From: Rhodoferax sp.
GTDB taxonomy: Bacteria; Pseudomonadota; Gammaproteobacteria; Burkholderiales; Burkholderiaceae_C
Assembly (NCBI GenBank): GCA_019449595.1
Contig: JAGRPL010000001.1
Span: 124,001 to 188,000, forward strand
Length of the DNA: 64,000 nucleotides
Direction of reading: 5' to 3'
Part shown: one piece after another, positions 47,140-57,321 of the stretch
Position numbering within the stretch: the stretch's first letter is position 1
Layout of the letters: every line of letters begins with the position of its first letter
Position numbers and translations under genes: made by a program
Notes under the pieces: generated by a model
Told to the model about the DNA's origin: nothing
The model's input: the letters and a program-made list of their open reading frames with translations, nothing else
The model's database searches: none

Positions 47140-48606
47140 TCAGCGAACGGGGCGAATGATTGCGTACTGGGTCCACTCTCCGCGGCGAAACAGCACATTC
47201 AGGGGCTTGCTCTTGTCGTGTTTGGACAGGACGGCCTCGAAGTCCTTGACCGAAACCACCTCCACATTGGCCAGCGCCAGCAGGATGTCTCCTTCGCGCA
47301 AACCGGCACGTGCTGCCGCATCCACCGCCGCATCGACCTTCACGCCGCCCCGGATCTTGAGTTCTTTCTTCTGGGCATCGGTAATTTCACTCACAGCCAG
47401 CCCAAAGGCCTGTCCGGCTGCCGAAGCCCTGGATTTTTCCTCGCGCCCGGATGCCTTGGCGGTGGGTTTGTCGGCCTCGATCTCGGCAATGACGATGCTC
47501 AGGTCCCTGGTGGCACCCCGGCGGAACACCGTGAGCGTGCTGCGGCTGCCCGGTTTGGTACCGCCCACCAGGCGAGGCAGGTCGGTGGATTTTTCAATCG
47601 CCTTGCCATCGAACCGGGTGATGATGTCACCGGCTTCCACCCCGGCCTTCTCCGCAGGCGAGCCGCTTTCCACCCCGCGCACCAAAGCGCCCACCGGCTT
47701 GCCCAGACCGATGGACTCGGCCACCTCCTTGCTCACCTGCTCAATCTGCACGCCGATGCGTCCACGCGACACGCGCCCGCTGCTGCGCAGCTGGTCGCTC
47801 ACACGCATGGCCTCGTCCATCGGGATGGCAAAAGAAATGCCCATGTAGCCACCGGAGCGGGAATAGATCTGGCTGTTGATGCCAACCACCTCACCGCGCA
47901 TGTTGATCAGCGGCCCCCCCGAATTGCCGGGATTGATCGCGACATCGGTCTGGATCAGGGGCAAATAGTCTCCCGTGTCGCGCTGCTTGGCGCTGACGAT
48001 GCCCGCCGTCACCGAGTTCTCCAGCCCGAAGGGCGAGCCGATGGCCATGACCCACTCACCCACCCGCAGGCGGCTCACGTCGCCAACCCGGACCGCGGGC
48101 AGCCCCGTGGCCTCGATTTTCACCACCGCTACGTCACTGCGCTTGTCCGCGCCCACAATCCGGGCCTTGAACTCGCGCTTGTCCGTCAGCGTTACCAGCA
48201 CCTCATCGGCTCCATCGACCACGTGGGCATTGGTCATGATGAACCCGTCGGGTGTGAGGATGAAGCCGGAGCCCACACCACGCGGCTGTTCTTCTTCCTG
48301 CTGCGGGCGGTTCTGGCGGGGTGCCTGGCGCGGGATGTTCGGCATGGGAAGGCCGAAGCGCTTGAAGAACTCCAGCATTTCCTCCTCACCCGGCGCCCCT
48401 GTGGGCACCCGGTTGCTGAGTTTCTCCAACGTCCGGATATTGACCACCGAGGGGCCCACCTGGTCGACCAGTTCCGTGAAATCCGGCAGGGCGCGCACCT
48501 GCGCCATAGCCGGCTGCAGTGGCATGACGGTCGCCGCCAGGGTTGCCCCGGTGAGGGCCAATGCCATGAAAAATGTTCGCATGGGTTGCTTTGCAATCGA
48601 TGTCAT
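47140..48606 (-). CDS. mucD: DegQ/MucD-type periplasmic serine protease with two PDZ domains
   Basis: A 488-residue protease/chaperone of the envelope stress response. A signal peptide ends near PLQPAMAQ. The trypsin-like domain has the triad His in TNAHVVDGAD, Asp in KRSDVAVVKI and Ser in INPGNSGGPL. Two PDZ domains follow (about 285-375 and 400-480). I chose ATG 48606 (MTSIAKQPM), preceded by GGAAGA. An ATG 26 codons upstream overlaps the rseB stop (ATGA) but would put 26 charged residues before the signal peptide. Last gene of the sigma-E operon. Confidence 0.92.
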   Translation of the reverse strand: MTSIAKQPMRTFFMALALTGATLAATVMPLQPAMAQVRALPDFTELVDQVGPSVVNIRTLEKLSNRVPTGAPGEEEMLEFFKRFGLPMPNIPRQAPRQNRPQQEEEQPRGVGSGFILTPDGFIMTNAHVVDGADEVLVTLTDKREFKARIVGADKRSDVAVVKIEATGLPAVRVGDVSRLRVGEWVMAIGSPFGLENSVTAGIVSAKQRDTGDYLPLIQTDVAINPGNSGGPLINMRGEVVGINSQIYSRSGGYMGISFAIPMDEAMRVSDQLRSSGRVSRGRIGVQIEQVSKEVAESIGLGKPVGALVRGVESGSPAEKAGVEAGDIITRFDGKAIEKSTDLPRLVGGTKPGSRSTLTVFRRGATRDLSIVIAEIEADKPTAKASGREEKSRASAAGQAFGLAVSEITDAQKKELKIRGGVKVDAAVDAAARAGLREGDILLALANVEVVSVKDFEAVLSKHDKSKPLNVLFRRGEWTQYAIIRPVR

Positions 48607-48680
48607 CGTCGTTCTTCCATTCAAAGAATCATCGTCAGGACTTCCACACAAACGCCCGTCACAGGCGTCTGGTGGAAGAC

Positions 48681-49685
48681 TCATTTCTTGCGTTCAAGTT
48701 CCTGGACAAAGGCATTCAACGTGGACAGGGGCACTTCGCCGACCGCGGTGACCCACCAACTTGCCAGGCGGCGCGTCAGGGTGTGGGTCGCCCCCCCAAA
48801 GTCCGTGCCCCCCTCGCGCACATGGCGGCGAGCGTCGAAGGCTTCCACAAACAGCGAAACCGTTGCCAGTCCGTCCGAAAAAGCCCATTGCATGGTGTCC
48901 TCGCGCCGCCCCGCAGCCGCCGCTGGCGGACGCCGGTAGCAGCCCATGGGCTTGAAGCCCGCAACCGGCTTGCGCAACGCCCACCCTTGCGCGTCTGCGC
49001 TGGTTTTCTGCAAGTCAGGGTGCTCGACCCGATAGCCTTCGGTGCGATCCATCATCTGCGACAGCTTGCCCATGCTCACCGGGGCGTCCAGTTGCAACTC
49101 GGAAAAAGCAGCCTGCTCCAGCACCCGGCCATCCAGGTCCAATGTCTGCAACTGGATCACCAGCCCGGTTTTCTTCTCGCTCCACACGCGGTAACCGTAG
49201 CGCAGGCGGTCGCGGGGGACCAGTTGCACCACATCGGCATCAAAGCCGGCAATGCGGTCGCCGGCCTGTGGCTTGAGCTGGTAAAAATCACCAATGGCCG
49301 AATCGCTGGATTTGAGCAGGCTGGGAAACAGGCCCAGCGATTCGCGGCTCTCCGCAATGGCCACCTTGGATTCGGGGAAAAAGGTGACCACCTGGTCGTT
49401 GCGTCGGAACGTTGAACGGGGCACACCGCTCAGGGACTCCACCCGTTCCATCTGCTGGTTGCCTTCGCAAACATGCCAGATCTTGGCGCTGGCCATGCTG
49501 CCGCCGGCGGACACCACGAACGTTCCGGTATACGCCCCCAGGCGCGAGGCCTGGTGCACGCGCATCAGCCAGGCGTTCACCGAAACCGAGTCCTGCGCGG
49601 CCGCCTGCGCCACGGCCGGCCCCTGTGCCACCCAGAGCACCACGGCGACCGCGGCAGCGGCGCCTGCGCGCGCCCACCGCTTCAC
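48681..49685 (-). CDS. rseB: sigma-E regulatory protein RseB/MucB
   Basis: A 334-residue periplasmic protein with a signal peptide (AVAVVLWVAQGPAVAQAAAQ) and a two-domain LolA/lipoprotein-like fold (motifs SLSGVPRSTFRRNDQVVTFFP about 85-105 and RDRLRYGYRVWSEKKTGL about 155-172). RseB binds the periplasmic part of the anti-sigma factor RseA and protects it from cleavage. It overlaps rseA by four bases upstream and precedes mucD. Confidence 0.9.
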   Translation of the reverse strand: MKRWARAGAAAAVAVVLWVAQGPAVAQAAAQDSVSVNAWLMRVHQASRLGAYTGTFVVSAGGSMASAKIWHVCEGNQQMERVESLSGVPRSTFRRNDQVVTFFPESKVAIAESRESLGLFPSLLKSSDSAIGDFYQLKPQAGDRIAGFDADVVQLVPRDRLRYGYRVWSEKKTGLVIQLQTLDLDGRVLEQAAFSELQLDAPVSMGKLSQMMDRTEGYRVEHPDLQKTSADAQGWALRKPVAGFKPMGCYRRPPAAAAGRREDTMQWAFSDGLATVSLFVEAFDARRHVREGGTDFGGATHTLTRRLASWWVTAVGEVPLSTLNAFVQELERKK

Positions 49686-50299
49686 CGCCCGGGCCCCTCA
49701 TACGTCGCGTTGCGCAAGAACCCTGCCGGCACCTGCAAGGCCGAATGGCCGCCCAGCTGCTGGTGGGCCGCCATGAGCGCGTCCAGCTCCGGGTCACGGA
49801 GCATGGGCCCCGCACTGGTGTCGGCAACGACCACCTGGGGTGCGGCGACTGGCGCTGCCGCCATCTGCGCGGCACCCGATTGCGCCACCGTGCCCCACAG
49901 GTTCAAACCCACGACCCCCACCAGCGCCGTGCAAGCCAGGCCCGCGACCAGCTTCCAGCGGAAAACGGGGGCATTGGCTCCGTCGGTCGCAGCCCTGAAC
50001 GCCGCACCCGTGCGGCTATCCGAGACCAGGGGACTCACCCCCTCCTCCAACCCGCCGGGTCGCTGCGGCTGTTGCGCCAACCGGCGCTCCAGCGTTTCCC
50101 AGAATGCAAAATCATCGGTGGTGGGCGCCAGTTCCCCGCTGCGCAGCACATCCCCCACCACATGGTAGGCATGCCAGGTTTGCATGGCCTGCGGCTGGGA
50201 CAGCAAGAGGCCCAGGGCCTGGGCGCACTCGTCGCCCCGCAAGCCCCCGTCTGCCAGAGCAGAAAGGCGTTCACCAGACAAGGGGGTCAATTCGTTCAT
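49682..50299 (-). CDS. rseA: sigma-E anti-sigma factor RseA/MucA
   Basis: A 205-residue single-pass membrane protein. The N-terminal anti-sigma domain (about 1-75) has ERLSALADGGLRGDECAQAL and TWHAYHVVGDVLRSGEL. A transmembrane helix lies near 100-120 (WKLVAGLACTALVGVVGLNLW) and the rest is periplasmic. I chose ATG 50299 (MNELTPLSGE) because GAGG lies 9 bases upstream; an ATG five codons earlier overlaps the rpoE stop. It releases RpoE upon envelope stress through DegS/RseP-type proteolysis. Confidence 0.9.
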   Translation of the reverse strand: MNELTPLSGERLSALADGGLRGDECAQALGLLLSQPQAMQTWHAYHVVGDVLRSGELAPTTDDFAFWETLERRLAQQPQRPGGLEEGVSPLVSDSRTGAAFRAATDGANAPVFRWKLVAGLACTALVGVVGLNLWGTVAQSGAAQMAAAPVAAPQVVVADTSAGPMLRDPELDALMAAHQQLGGHSALQVPAGFLRNATYEGPGR

Positions 50300-50310
50300 G
50301 TGCGCATACC

Positions 50311-50940
50311 TCACCAGCGTTTACCCATTTGTTTTTCCAGCAAAGGTTTGACCTTGGCGGAAATGGCCTCCCGCGCCCGGAAAATCCGCGAGCGCACGGT
50401 TCCGATGGGGCAATCCATCACGGCGGCAATTTCCTCGTAACTCAAACCTTCGATCTCCCGCAAAGTGATCGCTTCCTTCAAGTCCTCCGGCAGATCCTCC
50501 ATGGCCGCGTTCACCACAGACGCAATTTCCTTGGCCGCCAAGAGGGATTCCGGTGTCTCTCCGGCTATTGGTTCCTGTTTTCGCCAGGAAGTTTCATCCT
50601 CATCGTCCGCCGCCAGGAAACTCTCGGAAACCGTCGGGTCGCGCTTGAGTTCGAGCAGGAATTTCTTGGCCGTATTGACGGCAATCCGATACAGCCAGGT
50701 GTAGAACTGCGCCTCGCCCCGGAACTGGTGCAGGGCGCGGTACGCCCGGACAAAGGTCTCCTGGGCAATGTCCTCCACCAGATCGGTATCGCGCACCATG
50801 CGCCCGATCAGCCGCTGGATGCGCCGCTGGTACTTCAACACCAGCAAGCCATAGGCGCGCTGGTCTCCCGCCACGGTGCGCTGCACCAGCAGCAGATCGG
50901 TATCCTGGTCCGGCGCGGGCGGCGGCGCACTCACGCGCAA
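50311..50940 (-). CDS. rpoE: ECF RNA polymerase sigma factor RpoE (AlgU type)
   Basis: A 209-residue sigma factor with region 2 (LVEDIAQETFVRAYRALHQF about 55-74, FYTWLYRIAVNTAKKFL about 80-96) and region 4 (LREIEGLSYEEIAAVMDCPIGTVRSRIFRAR read as adjoining motifs near 155-185). It directs the envelope-stress regulon. Operon order rpoE-rseA-rseB-mucD is the betaproteobacterial standard. The start overlaps the preceding hypothetical gene by 10 bases. Confidence 0.95.
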   Translation of the reverse strand: MRVSAPPPAPDQDTDLLLVQRTVAGDQRAYGLLVLKYQRRIQRLIGRMVRDTDLVEDIAQETFVRAYRALHQFRGEAQFYTWLYRIAVNTAKKFLLELKRDPTVSESFLAADDEDETSWRKQEPIAGETPESLLAAKEIASVVNAAMEDLPEDLKEAITLREIEGLSYEEIAAVMDCPIGTVRSRIFRAREAISAKVKPLLEKQMGKRW

Positions 50941-51395
50941 CCTCCATCTTGCAGGGATGCTGCGCCATCTCCGGTTGCCGCCAGTCGCCGGCTGGCAATC
51001 ACGGCGCGGCGCAAGGCCATCCAGCGCGCATCACCCGATGCGGATTGCAGCCACAGCCAGACCGTGCGCCGTGACGGATGGCGCAGGGAGACCACCATCA
51101 CGCGCTGAAAATCCAGGTGCAGGGTCAGGCGGCAGTCCGGCGCATCGGAGAAAACCGGCCAGTGCCAGTGGCTGCCATCCCACTGCAAACAGCCGGCAGG
51201 AGAGCGGTACCAACCCGCCAGCGCCGTGGCGCCGGTTGCCAGCAGCACGCCCACCAGCCCAAGCACCTGCGTCTGCGGCAGACCAGGGGCCAGTGCGCCA
51301 GCAGCAAGCCCCGCCAGTACACCCAGCACCACGATGGCCCGCAAGTGCCACCCTGACCGGGCTACTGTGACACTAACCGCCGGGGCACTGTGCAT
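50931..51395 (-). CDS. hypothetical membrane protein between fabF and rpoE
   Basis: A 154-residue protein with two N-terminal transmembrane helices (about 18-37 and 42-62) and a C-terminal cytosolic-looking half with GCLQWDGSHWHWPVF and HPSRRTVWLWLQ. The helix-pair-plus-beta layout resembles YgfX/DUF1434-type toxin-like proteins, but I cannot assign a family. It overlaps rpoE by 10 bases and is probably co-transcribed, so it may deliver the first ribosomes to rpoE. Confidence 0.65.
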   Translation of the reverse strand: MHSAPAVSVTVARSGWHLRAIVVLGVLAGLAAGALAPGLPQTQVLGLVGVLLATGATALAGWYRSPAGCLQWDGSHWHWPVFSDAPDCRLTLHLDFQRVMVVSLRHPSRRTVWLWLQSASGDARWMALRRAVIASRRLAATGDGAASLQDGGCA

Positions 51396-51418
51396 GGGCT
51401 GTCAGGGACACGCCCCCC

Positions 51419-52663
51419 TCAGATGCGTTTGAACACCAGGGTGCCGTTGGTCCCGCCGAAGCCAAAGTTGTTCTTGACTGCCACATCGATGCGCACGTCG
51501 CGGGCCGTGTTAGCGCAGTAATCCAGATCGCACTCCGGATCCTGGTTGAAGATGTTGATCGTGGGCGGGCTCTTCTGGTGGTGCAACGCCAAAACGGTAA
51601 ACACCGACTCCACCCCGCCCGCACCACCCAGCAAGTGGCCGGTCATGGACTTGGTGGAATTCACCACGATCTTCTTGGCGTGGTCGCCTAGCGCCGCCTT
51701 GATCGCGTTGGTTTCATTCAGGTCACCCAGCGGCGTGGACGTGCCATGGGCATTCAGGTAATCCACCTGATCGGCATTGACACCGGCGTTGCGCAGGGCG
51801 TTCAGCATGGCACGACGGGGGCCATCCATGTTGGGAGCGGTCATGTGCCCCGCATCGGCACTCATGCCGAAACCGGCCAGCTCGGCGTAAATCTTGGCGC
51901 CGCGCGCCTTGGCGTGCTCGTACTCCTCAAGCACCATCACGCCACCGCCTTCACCCAGGACAAAACCATCGCGATCCTTGTCCCAGGGGCGTGATGCCGT
52001 GGCGGGATCGTCGTTGCGCGTGCTCAGGGCACGCATGGCGGCAAAACCGCCAATGCCCAAGGGAGATACCGTGGCTTCGGAACCACCCGCCACCATGACA
52101 TCGGCATCGCCGTACTCGATCATGCGGCCGGCCTCACCGATGCAGTGCAAGCCGGTGGTGCACGCGGTGACGATCGCGATGTTCGGGCCCTTGAAACCAT
52201 AACGCATGGACACATGACCGGCGGTCATGTTGATGATGGTCGCGGGTACGAAAAACGGAGAAATGCGGCGCGGCCCCCGGTTGGCGTACTCGGTGTGCAT
52301 GCCCTCGATCATGGGCAAACCGCCAATACCCGAGCCGATCACGCAGCCAATGCGCGTCGCCTCTTCCTCGCCCAGGGCATCTCCCGTGGGCAATCCGGCA
52401 TCCGCCACGGCCTGCACGGCGGCGGCGATGCCGTAATGAATGAACGTGTCCATGGCCCGTGCGTCTTTGGCACTGATATAGGACTCGAGATCGAAATTAC
52501 GTACCTCGCCTGCAATCTTGCAGGCAAAGGCGGACGCATCAAATTTGGTGATCAGGTCAATGCCAGATTTGCCGGCGATCAAATTTGACCACGCCTCTGA
52601 GACCGTATTTCCTACGGGACTGACACAACCCAAACCAGTGACAACAACGCGGCGACGGGACAT
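51419..52663 (-). CDS. fabF: beta-ketoacyl-ACP synthase II
   Basis: A 414-residue condensing enzyme of fatty-acid elongation. The catalytic cysteine is in [15 protein letters not shown] (about 160-174), the two histidines are in [11 protein letters not shown] and [13 protein letters not shown], and the N-terminus is [15 protein letters not shown]. It ends the plsX-fabHDG-acpP-fabF line. A 135-base gap with no recognisable gene separates it from acpP. Confidence 0.97.
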   Translation of the reverse strand: MSRRRVVVTGLGCVSPVGNTVSEAWSNLIAGKSGIDLITKFDASAFACKIAGEVRNFDLESYISAKDARAMDTFIHYGIAAAVQAVADAGLPTGDALGEEEATRIGCVIGSGIGGLPMIEGMHTEYANRGPRRISPFFVPATIINMTAGHVSMRYGFKGPNIAIVTACTTGLHCIGEAGRMIEYGDADVMVAGGSEATVSPLGIGGFAAMRALSTRNDDPATASRPWDKDRDGFVLGEGGGVMVLEEYEHAKARGAKIYAELAGFGMSADAGHMTAPNMDGPRRAMLNALRNAGVNADQVDYLNAHGTSTPLGDLNETNAIKAALGDHAKKIVVNSTKSMTGHLLGGAGGVESVFTVLALHHQKSPPTINIFNQDPECDLDYCANTARDVRIDVAVKNNFGFGGTNGTLVFKRI

Positions 52664-52798
52664 AGCAATCAGTTTTCAGGAATTTGTCAAAAAAAATGCC
52701 GCATGGAACGGCAAAGTGTCGGGCCGGCAGGCAGCAGTGTTTCCACCGTGCCCGTCGCAACCCGTGCGGGGCGACACCGCAGTGCCGCCAAGACCCCA

Positions 52799-53047
<249 letters not shown>

Positions 53048-53142
53048 CTAAGGGTTGTAAAAGAATCCGTAATTTTACCCGGGCTTAGGGCCTTGACTCT
53101 AACCGGGCGGCCGAACGGACAAATCGGCTGGATTTTCGTGCG

Positions 53143-53889
53143 TTACATGTACATGCCGCCGTTGACGTGCAGCTCCTGCCCCGTCACGTAACTGGCACCG
53201 GGAGACGCCAAGTATGCAACAGCATGCGCAATGTCGGCGGGTTTGCCCAGATGACCCAGCGGAATCTGCCCCAACAGGGCTTTTTGCTGCTCTTCCTGCA
53301 GGCTGGCGGTCATGTCGGTCTCGATAAACCCGGGGGCGATGCAGTTGACGGTGATATTGCGCGAACCCAGCTCCCGCGCCAGTGCGCGGGTCATGCCGGC
53401 CACACCGGCCTTGGCGGCGGCGTAGTTGGCCTGGCCGGGGTTGCCCGAGGCGCCCACCACGGAGGTGATGCTGATGATGCGGCCATAGCGTTGCTTCATC
53501 ATGGTCCGCATCACGGCGCGGCTCATGCGGAACACGCCCTTGAGGTTGGCCTCCATCACGGCGTCCCACTCTTCATCCTTCATACGCATGGCCAGGTTGT
53601 CACGCGTGATGCCGGCGTTGTTGACCAGCACCTGCAATCCGCCGTATTCCTTGACGACGGCGTCAATCAGCGCTTCGCCAGCGGGGCCCTGGGTCACATC
53701 CAGGGTGCGCCCTGCGCAGCCGGGAAAGGCCGCCAGCGCTTCACCGATCTTGGCGGCACCCGCGTCGGTGGTGGCCGTGCCGATGACTTTCAGTCCCTTG
53801 CGGGCCAGCTCCAGGGCAATGGCGGCGCCAATGCCGCGCGAGGCGCCGGTCACCAGCGCAACCTGTCCTTCAAATTTCACTTCGCTCAT
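53143..53889 (-). CDS. fabG: 3-oxoacyl-[acyl-carrier-protein] reductase
   Basis: A 248-residue short-chain dehydrogenase using NADPH. The cofactor motif is VTGASRGIGAAIALEL (about 13-28), the NNAG motif is near 90, and the catalytic Ser-Tyr-Lys are in SITSVVGASGNPGQANYAAAKAG. It ends with the family-typical QELHVNGGMYM. It overlaps fabD by four bases. Confidence 0.97.
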   Translation of the reverse strand: MSEVKFEGQVALVTGASRGIGAAIALELARKGLKVIGTATTDAGAAKIGEALAAFPGCAGRTLDVTQGPAGEALIDAVVKEYGGLQVLVNNAGITRDNLAMRMKDEEWDAVMEANLKGVFRMSRAVMRTMMKQRYGRIISITSVVGASGNPGQANYAAAKAGVAGMTRALARELGSRNITVNCIAPGFIETDMTASLQEEQQKALLGQIPLGHLGKPADIAHAVAYLASPGASYVTGQELHVNGGMYM

Positions 53890-54836
53890 GCCAATGCACC
53901 TTTCAACTCTTGCAGGCTGGCCGGATCAAACAGCGCCAGGCCCGTCAACTCCGGGTCGATGCGCTTGACCATGCCGGCCAGCACCTTGCCCGGACCGCAC
54001 TCCACCAGTGTAGTCAAACCGTGGGCCTTGATGGCCTGCACACACTCCACCCAGCGCACCGGGCCGAAAGCCTGGCGGTACAGGGCATCGCGGATCCGGT
54101 CGGCCTCGACCTCCACCGCCACGTCGATATTGTTGATCAGCGCCATCTGGGGCACTTCAAACTCGATGTTCTCCAGACGCTCCTTGAGCTTCTCGGCTGC
54201 CGGCTGCATCAGCCGGGAGTGAAACGGCGCCGATACCGGCAGCGGCAGCGCCCGCTTGGCACCATTGGCCTTGAGCAGTTCGCAGGCCTTGTCGACCGCC
54301 GCCTTGCTGCCCGCAATCACCGTCTGGGCAGAGTCATTGAAATTGACGGCCTCCACGATTTCGCTGGAACCGGGGCCAAAAGACTGGGTCGCCTCCAGGC
54401 AGCCGGCCGACACGCGGGCGGCCTCCATGCCCAGGATGGCCGCCATGGCGCCCATGCCGACCGGTACCGCTTCCTGCATGGCCTGTGCCCGCAACCGCAC
54501 CAGTGGCGCCGCCTGCGCCAGCGTCAGCGCACCGGCGGCAACCAGCGCGGTGTATTCGCCCAGCGAATGACCCGCCACTGCCGCGGGGGCAACGCCCACC
54601 TCGGACATCCAGACCCGGTAGGCCGCCACACCGGCAACCAGCATGACGGGCTGGGTATTGGTCGTCAGCGCCAGGGCTTCCTTGGGGCCTTCGTGAATCA
54701 GTTTCGCGACGTCTTCGCCCAGCGCCTCGGACGCCTCTCGCAACGTTTCCGCCACCACCGGGTGGTCACCCCAGGCATCGAGCATGCCGACCGACTGCGA
54801 TCCTTGCCCCGGAAATACAAAAGCAAATTTTTTCAT
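53886..54836 (-). CDS. fabD: malonyl-CoA:ACP transacylase
   Basis: A 316-residue enzyme that moves malonyl groups from CoA to ACP. Motifs: FVFPGQGSQSVGML at the N-terminus, the catalytic serine in VAGHSLGEYTALVAAG (about 92-107) and the histidine in VSAPFHSRLM (about 202). I chose ATG 54836 (MKKFAFVFPGQG); the frame is open 13 codons upstream. Its ATGA-type junction with fabG suggests coupling. The spacer to fabH contains a repeat copy. Confidence 0.97.
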   Translation of the reverse strand: MKKFAFVFPGQGSQSVGMLDAWGDHPVVAETLREASEALGEDVAKLIHEGPKEALALTTNTQPVMLVAGVAAYRVWMSEVGVAPAAVAGHSLGEYTALVAAGALTLAQAAPLVRLRAQAMQEAVPVGMGAMAAILGMEAARVSAGCLEATQSFGPGSSEIVEAVNFNDSAQTVIAGSKAAVDKACELLKANGAKRALPLPVSAPFHSRLMQPAAEKLKERLENIEFEVPQMALINNIDVAVEVEADRIRDALYRQAFGPVRWVECVQAIKAHGLTTLVECGPGKVLAGMVKRIDPELTGLALFDPASLQELKGALA

Positions 54837-54860
54837 GGCCGTATTTGTACCAAAAAAGAC

Positions 54861-54907
54861 ATCAAACCCGCGCAAACACTGCGCAGGCAGCTACAAACTC
54901 AGGAGCA
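54861..54907 (-). repeat. dispersed 28-bp-core repeat, copy 8 (fabH 3' end)
   Basis: Reading on minus from 54907: TGCTCCTGAGTTTG, then TAGCTGCCTGCGCA, then GTGTTTGCGCGGG. It is in the sense orientation relative to fabH and supplies its last codons and its TAG stop (the TAG of TAGCTG). Confidence 0.88.
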
Positions 54908-55868
54908 CAGCACCCCAGGTGAAACCACCACCCACGCCTTCGAGCAACAGAGTTTCGCCCAGTTTGACCTGCCCGGACCGCACGGCGAAGTCCAGCGCCA
55001 GCGGAATGGACGCGGCCGAGGTGTTGCCATGCTGGTCCACCGTGACCACCACCTTGTCCATGGACAGCTTGAGCTTGCGCGCCGTGCTTTGCATGATGCG
55101 GATGTTGGCCTGGTGCGGCACCAACCAGTCGATATCGGCATCGGTCATGTTGGCCTTGGTCAAGGTGGCTCGGGCCGCACTTTCCAGCAGGCCCACTGCC
55201 AGCTTGAACACGGCCTGGCCATCCATCTTCAGCAAGGGGTCGCCCAGGATGGCGCCGCCCGAAACATGGCCGGGCACACACAGGATATCCACGTACTTGC
55301 CGTCCGCGTGCAGGTCGCTGGCCAGAATGCCCGGTGTGTCCGACGCCTCCAGCACCACAGCGCCCGCGCCGTCACCAAACAGCACGCAGGTCGTGCGGTC
55401 CTTGAAATCCAGGATGCGGGAAAACACCTCCGCCCCCACCACCAGCGCCCGGTTGGCCGCGCCGGTCTTGATCATGGAATCGGCAACCGTCAGGGCATAA
55501 ATGAATCCGCTGCAGACAGCCTGCACATCGAAAGCGGCGCAGCCATTGGCCCCCAGCTTGTTCTGCAGAATGCACGCCGTGGAGGGAAACACCATGTCTG
55601 GCGTCGAGGTGGCGACGATGATGAGGTCGATATCCTGCGCCGCGCAACCAGCGGCCTGCAGCGCGTTTTGGGCGGCCGCCAGCCCCAGATCGCTGCTGAA
55701 CACCCCGTCATCCGCGAAATGCCGGGCGTGAATGCCCGTGCGCTCCACAATCCACTCATGGGATGTTTCGACCCCTTTAGCCGCCAGATCGGCGACCAGG
55801 TCGGCATTCGTTAACCTGTGCGGCGGCAAATAACTTCCGGTGCCGGAAATGCGCGAATATCGTTTCAT
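54891..55868 (-). CDS. fabH: beta-ketoacyl-ACP synthase III
   Basis: A 325-residue enzyme that starts fatty-acid synthesis by condensing acetyl-CoA with malonyl-ACP. The catalytic cysteine is in [13 protein letters not shown], the His and Asn in [10 protein letters not shown] and [13 protein letters not shown] chose ATG 55868 ([11 protein letters not shown]), the usual N-terminus; a GTG six codons upstream is possible. The stop codon is the first triplet of the second half of a repeat copy. Confidence 0.96.
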   Translation of the reverse strand: MKRYSRISGTGSYLPPHRLTNADLVADLAAKGVETSHEWIVERTGIHARHFADDGVFSSDLGLAAAQNALQAAGCAAQDIDLIIVATSTPDMVFPSTACILQNKLGANGCAAFDVQAVCSGFIYALTVADSMIKTGAANRALVVGAEVFSRILDFKDRTTCVLFGDGAGAVVLEASDTPGILASDLHADGKYVDILCVPGHVSGGAILGDPLLKMDGQAVFKLAVGLLESAARATLTKANMTDADIDWLVPHQANIRIMQSTARKLKLSMDKVVVTVDQHGNTSAASIPLALDFAVRSGQVKLGETLLLEGVGGGFTWGAVLLSL

Positions 55869-55895
55869 GGTTGGGGTTGGTGACACCCGTAGAGG

Positions 55896-56921
55896 TTATT
55901 GCAGGCTGTCTGCAGACACCAGAAGCGGTGCTGCGTGCGCGATGCGAACCTGAACACGGTCAAGCAAGTTGTTTCGGGCTGCATCATACGCCCGGTTCAG
56001 CGCGTTCCCGAAGGACAGCGCATCGGCCGAACCATGGCTCTTGAACACCAGACCGCGCAGACCCAGCAGGGCCGCACCGTTGTAACGCCGATGGTCAAAT
56101 CGGCTCTTGAATGCATTTAGCACCGAGTAAGCCGCAATTGCGGCCATTTTGGTGAAGATGTTGCGCGAGAACTCTGCCTTCAAGAAAGTGCCGAACATGG
56201 AGGCCAGGCCTTCGCTGGTCTTCAGCGCCACGTTGCCGACGAAGCCGTCACACACCACGATATCCACCACGCCCTTGAAGATATCGTTGCCTTCAACGTT
56301 GCCCACAAAATTCAAATCGCCAGTTTTGGCAGCAGAACGCAGCAGTTCGCCCGCTTTTTTGATTACATCGTTGCCTTTGATGACTTCTTCGCCAATATTG
56401 AGCAACCCCACCGTGGGTGCCTCTTTGTTGTTGAGCACGGAAACCAGGGCTGCGCCCATGACGGCAAACTGCAGCAGGTGTTCGGCCGAGCAATCCACGT
56501 TGGCCCCCAGGTCCAGCACGGTGGTGGCACCACCCGTGGCATTGGGAATCTGCCCTGCAATGGCGGGACGCTCGATACCGTCCACCGTCTTGAGCAGATA
56601 GCGGGAAATTGCCATCAGCGCCCCTGTATTGCCAGCCGAAACGGCGGCCTGGGCCTTGCCGTCCTTCACCTGCTGAACGGCCACGCGCATGGAGGAGTCT
56701 TTCTTGCGACGCAGCGCGATCTCCAGCGGGTCGTCCATGGTCACCACCTCGCTGGCCGTCACCACGGTGGCACGTGGATGGGAAAATCCGCCCACCTGGT
56801 CGGGCAACCCCACCAGAATCAGGGACGCATCGGCGTGCGTATCAAGAAAATGCCTGCAGGCAGGCAGCGTGACTTGGGGCCCGTGGTCACCCCCCATGCA
56901 GTCAACGGCAATTGTGGTCAT
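55896..56921 (-). CDS. plsX: phosphate acyltransferase
   Basis: A 341-residue enzyme converting acyl-ACP to acyl phosphate for phospholipid synthesis. The N-terminus [18 protein letters not shown] and the later [14 protein letters not shown] and [15 protein letters not shown] motifs are PlsX signatures. I chose ATG 56921. It follows rpmF after 110 bases that contain a strong stem-loop, and precedes fabH by 27 bases. Confidence 0.96.
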   Translation of the reverse strand: MTTIAVDCMGGDHGPQVTLPACRHFLDTHADASLILVGLPDQVGGFSHPRATVVTASEVVTMDDPLEIALRRKKDSSMRVAVQQVKDGKAQAAVSAGNTGALMAISRYLLKTVDGIERPAIAGQIPNATGGATTVLDLGANVDCSAEHLLQFAVMGAALVSVLNNKEAPTVGLLNIGEEVIKGNDVIKKAGELLRSAAKTGDLNFVGNVEGNDIFKGVVDIVVCDGFVGNVALKTSEGLASMFGTFLKAEFSRNIFTKMAAIAAYSVLNAFKSRFDHRRYNGAALLGLRGLVFKSHGSADALSFGNALNRAYDAARNNLLDRVQVRIAHAAPLLVSADSLQ

Positions 56922-56970
56922 GGGATAGCTAGCCAAAAATGAATGGCATCAGGCGCGCGCCAGAAGCCAG

Positions 56971-57015
56971 AAAAGACAAAAGCCCGTCGCTACAGGGTGT
57001 GTAGCTTCGGGCTTT
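56971..57015 (-). terminator. Rho-independent terminator/attenuator between rpmF and plsX
   Basis: On minus, AAAGCCCG and GCTACA pair with TGTAGC and CGGGCTTT, followed by TGTCTTTTC. It sits 17 bases after the rpmF stop. It would end or attenuate the yceD-rpmF transcript, lowering ribosomal protein-linked transcription into the fatty-acid genes. Confidence 0.8.
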
Positions 57016-57031
57016 ACGCGAAAAACCTGGC

Positions 57032-57214
57032 TCAGGCTTCGGATTTGGTCTTCAACACCTTGCGACCACGGTAGAAACCGGTGGGGCTGATGTGATGGCG
57101 CAAATGGGTTTCGCCGGTTGTGGATTCCACAGCAATGCCAGGAACGGTCAAGGCATTGTGCGAGCGGTGCATACCGCGCTTGGAAGGAGACTTTTTGTTT
57201 TGTTGAACGGCCAT
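57032..57214 (-). CDS. rpmF: 50S ribosomal protein L32
   Basis: A 60-residue basic protein starting [20 protein letters not shown], the L32 signature. It has no cysteines, i.e. the zinc-free form. The yceD-rpmF-plsX-fab order is conserved in proteobacteria. A ribosome site GGAG lies before the ATG. Confidence 0.97.
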   Translation of the reverse strand: MAVQQNKKSPSKRGMHRSHNALTVPGIAVESTTGETHLRHHISPTGFYRGRKVLKTKSEA

Positions 57215-57321
57215 GATTGGCTCCTGGGCAAAGGTGCTGCACAGGTTGCAACACGTTGGGTTGGTGAAAATCGCGACTGCTTTACCGCGCGAAGCCTCAC
57301 ATTATAGCCTAAAGCCCCGTT

